Source: Dialister sp. UBA734 (GTDB lineage: Bacteria; Bacillota; Negativicutes; Veillonellales; Dialisteraceae). Taken from it: DNA of 10,112 bases. The stretch covers positions 1 through 10,112 of the forward strand of contig DBLC01000157.1 in the NCBI GenBank assembly GCA_002297935.1. The letters run 5' to 3'. Below are positions 5,527 through 10,112 of this stretch, one piece after another; position 1 is the stretch's first letter; each line of letters opens with the position of its first letter. The notes beneath the pieces were generated by a model. That model searched no databases. It was not told the origin of the DNA and worked only from the letters and a program-made list of their open reading frames with translations. A program made the translations under genes and the position numbers.

Positions 5527-5556
5527 CCAGTCACCCGTCACGAGTCACCAGTCACC
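5527..5556 (-). repeat. GTGACTN heptamer array, copy 4 (inverted)
   Basis: On the minus strand the units are GTGACTG, GTGACTC, GTGACGG and GTGACTG, each 7 bases. It lies opposite in orientation to the array at 5481-5500, with 26 bases between. CCAGTCACC occurs at both ends (5527-5535 and 5548-5556), so either end can pair with GGTGACTGG at 5492-5500. Confidence 0.8.
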
Positions 5557-5596
5557 TATTTAGTTTTTGTCCCTTCAATGACGAACTATTATTTTC

Positions 5597-5603
5597 GGAG
5601 GAG
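5597..5603 (+). promoter_or_regulatory. Ribosome binding site setting the ACT protein start
   Basis: GGAGGAG lies 7 bases before the ATG at 5611. It selects this ATG over the in-frame ATG at 5578, which would add 11 residues upstream of the site. Confidence 0.75.
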
Positions 5604-5610
5604 TGGCTAC

Positions 5611-6063
5611 ATGAAAAAAGAAGATTCCCAGTTTTACCTGGTGGATTTACAAATATTGCCAGAAGCCATCAAAAAGGCCATCAAAGTGAAAGAAATGCTG
5701 AAAGATGGGACTTGTGGTAACATCAATGAAGCGGTGCAGAAAGTAAAAATGAGCAGAAGTGCCTACTACAAGTACAAAGACCATGTAGCACCTGCTTTTG
5801 ACGCAGAACAAGATAGAATTGTCGTCCTATTTGTTATCATGTCTGATGATTTCCCTGTATTTAACAAAGTGATGCGCCGCATTGGAAAAGATAAAAATAC
5901 CATTTTGTCGTTCAATCGGACCGCCGCCTCCAGCAAGACCGTGGCAGTGACCATCACATTGAAAACAGAAGAATCGTTGGTCAATTTACAATACATGAAA
6001 GAGGCACTTGGTGCCATGAAAGGCGTTCAGTCAGTCACCTTTGGTGCGGGAGGGGATTTGTGA
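5611..6063 (+). CDS. pheB: ACT domain-containing regulator, PheB/UPF0735 family
   Basis: This 150-residue protein matches the PheB/UPF0735 family known from Bacillus and relatives, of similar length. The N-terminal part has FYLVDLQILPEA (8-19) and a helix-turn-helix-like segment, NINEAVQKVKMSRSAYYKYK (37-56), typical of the family. The C-terminal part (about 69-148) is an ACT-like domain with alternating strands (IVVLFVIM, TVAVTITL, VQSVTFGAG). ACT domains commonly bind amino acids, and the tight link to hom suggests a sensor or regulator of threonine/homoserine or aromatic metabolism; this is inference, as the biochemical role of the family is poorly settled. The stop TGA shares its A with the hom ATG (6063). 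The symbol follows the B. subtilis homologue name. Confidence 0.88.
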   Translation: MKKEDSQFYLVDLQILPEAIKKAIKVKEMLKDGTCGNINEAVQKVKMSRSAYYKYKDHVAPAFDAEQDRIVVLFVIMSDDFPVFNKVMRRIGKDKNTILSFNRTAASSKTVAVTITLKTEESLVNLQYMKEALGAMKGVQSVTFGAGGDL

Positions 6064-7364
6064 TGAAAAAGATTCAGATTGCACTTCTTGGATTCGGAAC
6101 CGTCGGAAGCGGTGTGGCCGAAACCATCAAAAGAAATAGCCGGATGATGGAAGAAGAATTGGACTGCCAGCTGGAGATCACCCATGTGCTGGTTCGTCAT
6201 CCAGACAAGTACAAAAATTTGGACATTCTCCAAGGCGTCGATGTGACCGATTCCTTCGACCACATCATCAATGACCCGGATGTGGGCATTGTGGTGGAAG
6301 TGATGGGCGGCATTCACCCTGCCAAAGAATATATTTTCGATGCCCTGAACCATCAGAAAAACGTGGTCAGTGCCAACAAAGATTTAGTGGCCCTTTTTGG
6401 ACCGGAAATCATGAATACCGCCGTGGCGAATAAAGTCAATTTTAGTTGCGAAGCCAGCGTAGGCGGCGGGATTCCGATTCTTCGTCCGCTCCATGATTCC
6501 CTGGCAGCTAACGAAATCGAAAGCATCGTAGGCATTGTGAACGGAACCACCAATTTCATTCTGTCCAGCATGGACGAAGAAGGCATGAGCTATTCCGATG
6601 CGCTCCGTCTGGCACAGAAAAAAGGCTTTGCTGAAGCAGACCCCACCAATGACGTGTGCGGCTACGATGCGGCCAGAAAGCTGGCCATCCTGGCTTCCAT
6701 TGGCTTCCGTGCCAACGTCACCTTTGACGACGTACTGGTAGAAGGAATTGAAAAAATTTCCCAGAAAGACGTACAGTATGCCAGCGAAATGGGATACACC
6801 ATCAAACTGCTGGCCGTAGGCACTCGCCAGGAAAACGGCATTGCCCTCAACGTATACCCAGCCTTCGTTCCCAGAACCCATCCGCTGGCTTCCGTCAAAG
6901 GGTCCTACAACGCCATTTATGTAACAGGAAATATCGTAGACGACGTCATGTTCTATGGCCGCGGCGCCGGTTCCCTTCCGACCGCCAGTGCGGTTATGGC
7001 AGATGTGATTAGCACCGCCAAGCACATCATGAACCATTCCACCGGAACCGGCATGATGCTCACAGAAACCAAGCGAATTCCGTTCTACTCCTCTTTGAAA
7101 CTGAAGAACTCCTACTATTTCCGCCTCATCGTAGACGACGTGACCGGCGTTCTGTCTCAGATTGCCTCTGCCTATGCAGACAACGACATCAGTATCAAAG
7201 AAGTGGTGCAGAAGAGCCGCATCGAAGACGCTGCCGAACTGATGATTATCACCCAGGATACACCAAGAGAAAATATCATTCATGTAGAAAAGGCCCTGCA
7301 GGTTCTTCCCTGCATGCGCCAGGTTGCCAATATCGTGAGGGTCATGGAAGATGATAGAGAATAA
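6063..7364 (+). CDS. hom: Homoserine dehydrogenase
   Basis: Homoserine dehydrogenase reduces L-aspartate 4-semialdehyde to L-homoserine with NAD(P)H, the branch to threonine and methionine. The 433-residue product is the usual monofunctional form with a C-terminal ACT domain. It shows the Rossmann dinucleotide loop LGFGTVGSG (9-17), SANKDLV (103-109), EASVGGGIPIL (130-140), NGTTNFIL (160-167) and GYDAARKLAIL (200-210), where Asp202 and Lys206 fit the catalytic pair. The ACT domain covers about 350-430 (YYFRLIVDDVTGVLSQIA) and in relatives mediates threonine feedback. The ATG at 6063 has GGAGG at 6049-6053; a GTG at 6060 is an alternative. It overlaps the ACT regulator by one base and thrB by 14 bases, indicating a coupled operon. 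No aspartokinase domain is fused to it. Confidence 0.97.
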   Translation: MKKIQIALLGFGTVGSGVAETIKRNSRMMEEELDCQLEITHVLVRHPDKYKNLDILQGVDVTDSFDHIINDPDVGIVVEVMGGIHPAKEYIFDALNHQKNVVSANKDLVALFGPEIMNTAVANKVNFSCEASVGGGIPILRPLHDSLAANEIESIVGIVNGTTNFILSSMDEEGMSYSDALRLAQKKGFAEADPTNDVCGYDAARKLAILASIGFRANVTFDDVLVEGIEKISQKDVQYASEMGYTIKLLAVGTRQENGIALNVYPAFVPRTHPLASVKGSYNAIYVTGNIVDDVMFYGRGAGSLPTASAVMADVISTAKHIMNHSTGTGMMLTETKRIPFYSSLKLKNSYYFRLIVDDVTGVLSQIASAYADNDISIKEVVQKSRIEDAAELMIITQDTPRENIIHVEKALQVLPCMRQVANIVRVMEDDRE

Positions 7365-8274
7365 AACATACATCGTCCGCGTACCGGCCACCACAGCTAA
7401 TATCGGCAGCGGATTTGATACCTTAGGCATGTCCTTGGGACTATACAACGTGGTCCAGTTCGTTCCCGAAGAAGGCAGAAAACTGGTGGATACAGACATC
7501 CGTGCCGAAGGAGAAGGAGCCGACCAGATCACCACCGGCATGGACAACATGATTATCCACGCCATGGCAGAAACAGCCAAAAAAGCAGGCCATGAAATCC
7601 CTGGGGGACATATGTACCTCATCAACCGCATCCCCTTCGCCAGAGGTCTAGGCAGCAGCTCCGCTGCGCTGGCATCGGGGGTCTTTCTTGCCAACCTGCT
7701 CATGGGCGAACCGTTCGATAGAACAGACATCTTAAACATCACCGCCGACATGGAAGGTCATCCGGACAACGCCGCCCCAGCCATCTTAGGGGGCTTCTGC
7801 ATGGCCCTTCTGAAAGAAGGAAAAGTTACCGCTGAAAGCATCGACATTCCCTCCCATTGGAAAGCCGTGGTAACCATTCCAGAATTTGAACTTCACACAG
7901 AAAAAGCCAGAGCCGTCCTTCCGGCCACCTATAGCCGCAGTGATGCAGTGCATAACATCGGTGCTGTATCCTTCCTAATGGCGGCCTTCATGTACCAGAA
8001 ACCAGAATACCTGAAATTTGGTCTCGATGACTGCATCCACGTGCCGTACCGCCTGGATCTGATTCCAGGAGCAAGACAAGTCATCGCCAACGCCACCTAC
8101 GCCGGTGCCTACGGCGCCACCATCAGCGGCTCTGGTCCCACCATCATCGCCTTTGCACCAGCCGAAAAAGCCGATGTGGTAGGAAAAGCCATGGTAGAAG
8201 GATTTAACTCCGCTAAGATTGCAGCCAGATACCTGATTCTCGACTTTGATCAGAATGGTATCATGAGCGTATAG
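7351..8274 (+). CDS. thrB: Homoserine kinase
   Basis: ThrB is a GHMP-family kinase that phosphorylates homoserine to O-phosphohomoserine using ATP. The 307-residue product has the N-terminal GHMP motif VPATTANIGSGFDTLG (11-26), the ATP-binding glycine/serine loop IPFARGLGSSSAALASG (94-110), GHPDNAAPAILGG (136-148) and the C-terminal GAYGATISGSGPT (252-264). The length fits the family. The ATG at 7351 overlaps the end of hom by 14 bases; GAGG at 7337-7340 is the likely ribosome site, so coupling to hom is probable. It ends the operon before a strong terminator. Threonine synthase (thrC), often adjacent to hom and thrB in Firmicutes, is not here. Confidence 0.97.
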   Translation: MIENKTYIVRVPATTANIGSGFDTLGMSLGLYNVVQFVPEEGRKLVDTDIRAEGEGADQITTGMDNMIIHAMAETAKKAGHEIPGGHMYLINRIPFARGLGSSSAALASGVFLANLLMGEPFDRTDILNITADMEGHPDNAAPAILGGFCMALLKEGKVTAESIDIPSHWKAVVTIPEFELHTEKARAVLPATYSRSDAVHNIGAVSFLMAAFMYQKPEYLKFGLDDCIHVPYRLDLIPGARQVIANATYAGAYGATISGSGPTIIAFAPAEKADVVGKAMVEGFNSAKIAARYLILDFDQNGIMSV

Positions 8275-8291
8275 AGTCATATATGTGCAAG

Positions 8292-8327
8292 AAGAGTGTA
8301 GATATGTATCGTATCTACACTCTTTTT
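8292..8327 (+). terminator. Rho-independent terminator of the threonine operon
   Basis: AAGAGTGTAGATA (8292-8304) pairs perfectly with TATCTACACTCTT (8312-8324) in a 13-bp stem with a 7-base loop. A T run extends to 8327. It starts 18 bases after the thrB stop. Confidence 0.93.
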
Positions 8328-8413
8328 ATATGTTTTGTCTGTCCTTCACTATGCATCGTCTCGCGTGATACGGAAAAGTCACAGATACGGGAATGTACGT
8401 AACAAGCCTAAGG

Positions 8414-8442
8414 TTGCAGATGGAGACTCCCTGTGGTAGAAT
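8414..8442 (+). promoter_or_regulatory. Promoter of the APC permease gene
   Basis: TTGCAG (8414-8419) and TAGAAT (8437-8442) are 17 bases apart, with TGG just before the -10 (extended -10). The transcript would start near 8449, about 46 bases before the ATG at 8495. A TATAAT at 8454-8459 has no matching -35. Confidence 0.6.
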
Positions 8443-8480
8443 CAGTTTAACACTATAATTATTCACTTAAATAAAGAAAT

Positions 8481-8487
8481 AAAGGAG
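8481..8487 (+). promoter_or_regulatory. Ribosome binding site setting the permease start
   Basis: AAAGGAG is 7 bases before the ATG at 8495 and only one base before the ATG at 8489, so 8495 is the likely start. Confidence 0.75.
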
Positions 8488-8494
8488 AATGGAA

Positions 8495-9967
8495 ATGGCA
8501 GAGGAAAAGGGAAGTCTAAAACGGACGCTTGGCATGCGAGAAGCGGTGACCATCACGGTGGGGACGGTCATTGGTGTGGGGCTTTTTACAACAGGTTCAC
8601 AAATTGTGGGAAGTATGGGTGCTTCTGTAGTATTAGCCACATTTTTAGCCATGATCATTAGTATTTATCCAGCCTGGTTGTATGGTGAAATGGGAGCTTC
8701 TCTGCCTTTTGCCGGTGGGACCTACAAATATGCCAAGCTGGGCTTAGGCTCATCGGCGGGATTCCTGGCAGGCTGGAATTTCGTGGCTTCTCTCATTGCT
8801 GTTACATCTGGGGAGGCACTGGCCTTTTCTTTTTACTTCAAGACCTTTTTCCGTGCGTTTGGCATCGAACTGCCCCTAGATGATGTCACGTTGGCAATGA
8901 TCCCGATTGTTTTGTTCATTGTGACCAATATTTATGGCACAGGCATTACAGGCCGGCTGCAAAATGGATTTATGTATTTCTTCTGGGGCGTAGCACTCAT
9001 ATGGGGTATTTCCATGTTTCCCCATATCCAGATGCCCAATTATGTAGTGCTGCCAGAAGCACTGAAAGAGGTAAGTGCCTGGGGATTCATCGGCATGGTA
9101 TCTATGATTTGGTGGTGCTTTGCTGGATTTGAAACTTGCTGTGCTATGGGAGAGGAAATCAAATATCCAGAAATCAATATCCCACGGGCATTGAAACTGT
9201 CTCCTTTCATTGTTTTCATCGTCAATGCGATTTTCCAATGGCTTCTGGTAGGAATCACTCCTACGGAAGCTCTCCCACAGTTGGCAGAAGCAGATGCCCC
9301 CTTTGCTATGGCCATGGAAACCGCTGGTATTTTGGGATTGCCGCTGGCCCTCTTAGCTATGGGTATTGCTTTGGGCGGTGATTTTTCTACTTTGAACTCC
9401 AGCATTGCGGTGCCACCAAGATATTTATTCTCCATGGCAAGAGAAGGTGCACTTCCGAAAGTATTTGCCAAACTGCATCCTACCTATGGCACACCGTGGG
9501 TCGCCATTCTTGTACTGGGAATCCTCTCTTTGATTTTGGTGAAATATCCGATTACCTTCGTCGCTTCAGTCAGTCTCTTTGCTGACCTGTTTTATTATAT
9601 TATCGGGATTGCTGCCGCTTGGGCTTTACGAAAAAAGCATCCGGAATTAAAGCGTCCGTTCAAAGCACCGGCAATGGCAGTTGGTGTGCCAATCAGTATG
9701 ATTATCTATTTCATTATGCTGACCCAGTTGGACATGGATGCCATTATCTACGGGGTGATTTGGTGTGTAGTCGGTCTTGTCATTTATGGGTTCTGCCGGA
9801 AAACATATGGAGATACAGATTTGAAAATCGAAGATGTTTCAGCTGCTTGTGAGGTGCCCAGTGCTTCTGAAAAAGCGGCTATGGATAAAGACTATACATT
9901 GTGGAAGAAAATTACCATGGTATTTTTCATTATTTCCATTCTGCTTTATGTGATTCCGCTGTTATAA
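8495..9967 (+). CDS. APC-family amino acid permease
   Basis: This 490-residue integral membrane protein looks like an amino acid-polyamine-organocation (APC) superfamily transporter. The first membrane helix holds the unwound-helix motif GTVIGVGLF (23-31), and PFAGGTYKYAKLGLG (71-85) after helix 2 is typical of the superfamily. FAGFET (209-214) in helix 6 and the loop EEIKYPEINIPRAL (220-233) with its conserved proline pattern also fit. By eye there are about 12 hydrophobic segments between 17 and 435, plus one more at the extreme C terminus (about 471-490) after a polar stretch (436-470). The substrate cannot be told. It has its own promoter and terminator. T-ending codons such as ATT and GTT seem more frequent than in hom-thrB, but I did not count them. 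Confidence 0.92.
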   Translation: MAEEKGSLKRTLGMREAVTITVGTVIGVGLFTTGSQIVGSMGASVVLATFLAMIISIYPAWLYGEMGASLPFAGGTYKYAKLGLGSSAGFLAGWNFVASLIAVTSGEALAFSFYFKTFFRAFGIELPLDDVTLAMIPIVLFIVTNIYGTGITGRLQNGFMYFFWGVALIWGISMFPHIQMPNYVVLPEALKEVSAWGFIGMVSMIWWCFAGFETCCAMGEEIKYPEINIPRALKLSPFIVFIVNAIFQWLLVGITPTEALPQLAEADAPFAMAMETAGILGLPLALLAMGIALGGDFSTLNSSIAVPPRYLFSMAREGALPKVFAKLHPTYGTPWVAILVLGILSLILVKYPITFVASVSLFADLFYYIIGIAAAWALRKKHPELKRPFKAPAMAVGVPISMIIYFIMLTQLDMDAIIYGVIWCVVGLVIYGFCRKTYGDTDLKIEDVSAACEVPSASEKAAMDKDYTLWKKITMVFFIISILLYVIPLL

Positions 9968-9977
9968 CTTTTTTGTT

Positions 9978-10023
9978 AAAAGGATAGAGAGGAAATTTAA
10001 AATTTTCGGCTCTATCTTTTTTT
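9978..10023 (+). terminator. Rho-independent terminator of the permease gene
   Basis: GATAGAG (9983-9989) pairs with CTCTATC (10010-10016), followed by seven T (10017-10023). An A-rich segment before the stem can extend pairing with the T run. The inner part can form a smaller AT-rich hairpin (GAAA at 9992 with TTTC at 10004). Confidence 0.8.
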
Positions 10024-10112
10024 AGCAAGGAATGTAAGATCATTGGGATACATAATCAGATTGGATTCATAACGTTGGGGTGGTACTGGAAAATAGCCAA
10101 ATAGAAAAGACT

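Larger units (their letters stand above)
5180..5610. other. Long gene-free stretch before the threonine operon
   Basis: No supported gene is present. From left to right it holds a dispersed-repeat-like element (5210-5292), an inverted repeat AACGATA/TATCGTT (5307-5313 and 5325-5331), a probable promoter (5399-5427), an inverted pair ATTTGGAA/TTCCAAAT (5473-5480 and 5518-5525), and heptamer arrays in opposite orientations (5481-5500 and 5527-5556). I searched for a T-box signature or a threonine leader peptide for the downstream operon and saw neither. Confidence 0.7.

Noticed and set aside
5481..5556. Repeat arrays considered as a small CRISPR
   Set aside because: The units are 7 bases and contiguous, with no unique spacers of regular length and no cas genes nearby.
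6384..7751. 455-codon minus-strand open frame across hom and thrB
   Set aside because: Both + strand genes beneath it carry full family motifs; the antisense frame has no recognisable domain and spans two genes.
8454..8459. Perfect TATAAT before the permease gene
   Set aside because: It has no -35 at proper distance; the TTGCAG/TAGAAT pair just upstream has 17-base spacing and an extended -10.
10077..10086. GGGGTGGTAC near the right edge, similar to the T-box antiterminator core
   Set aside because: The following bases do not continue as CCGCG, and only about 55 bases lie between it and the permease terminator, too few for a T-box stem I.

Overview
The window looks like chromosome from a Firmicutes-lineage bacterium with an outer membrane, most likely a Negativicutes (Acidaminococcaceae/Veillonellaceae type). 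Two signals meet here: Bacillus/Clostridium-type genes (NrdR, a PheB-type ACT protein fused by overlap to hom-thrB, strong AAAGGAG ribosome binding sites) and a gmhA-gmhB pair for lipopolysaccharide heptose synthesis, which diderms need. The genus cannot be fixed from sequence reading alone. All genes lie on the + strand and none looks broken.

Layout. (1) 100-2164: cell division, ftsQ then ftsZ, with no ftsA between them; ftsZ has its own leader and a clear terminator. (2) 2165-2514: a gene-free stretch filled with three different short-period tandem repeats. (3) 2515-4086: nrdR, gmhA and gmhB, overlapping at each junction and so probably translationally coupled. (4) 4087-4360: an AT-rich control region with a cluster of ATAACC/GGTTAT hexamers, an imperfect inverted repeat and a good TTGACA promoter in front of a SpoU-family RNA methyltransferase (4361-5149). 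(5) 5150-5610: a long gene-free stretch with heptamer repeat arrays in both orientations, a dispersed-repeat-like element and the probable promoter of the next operon. (6) 5611-8274: pheB-like ACT regulator, hom and thrB, all overlapping, closed by a 13-bp-stem terminator. (7) 8495-9967: a monocistronic APC-family amino acid permease with its own promoter and terminator. The last 89 bases hold no recognisable gene.

How the genes work together. FtsQ and FtsZ act in the divisome. NrdR controls ribonucleotide reductase genes elsewhere. GmhA and GmhB perform two steps from sedoheptulose 7-phosphate towards nucleotide-activated heptose. Hom and ThrB take aspartate semialdehyde to O-phosphohomoserine; threonine synthase (thrC) is not in the window. 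The ACT/helix-turn-helix protein coupled to hom may sense an amino acid.

The genes are ordinary and well conserved. I found no new defence, mobile or biosynthetic system. The unusual content is intergenic: GTGACTN heptamer arrays resembling the heptanucleotide STRRs known from cyanobacteria, two further repeat families (7-bp and 9-bp period), and the ATAACC-rich control region.
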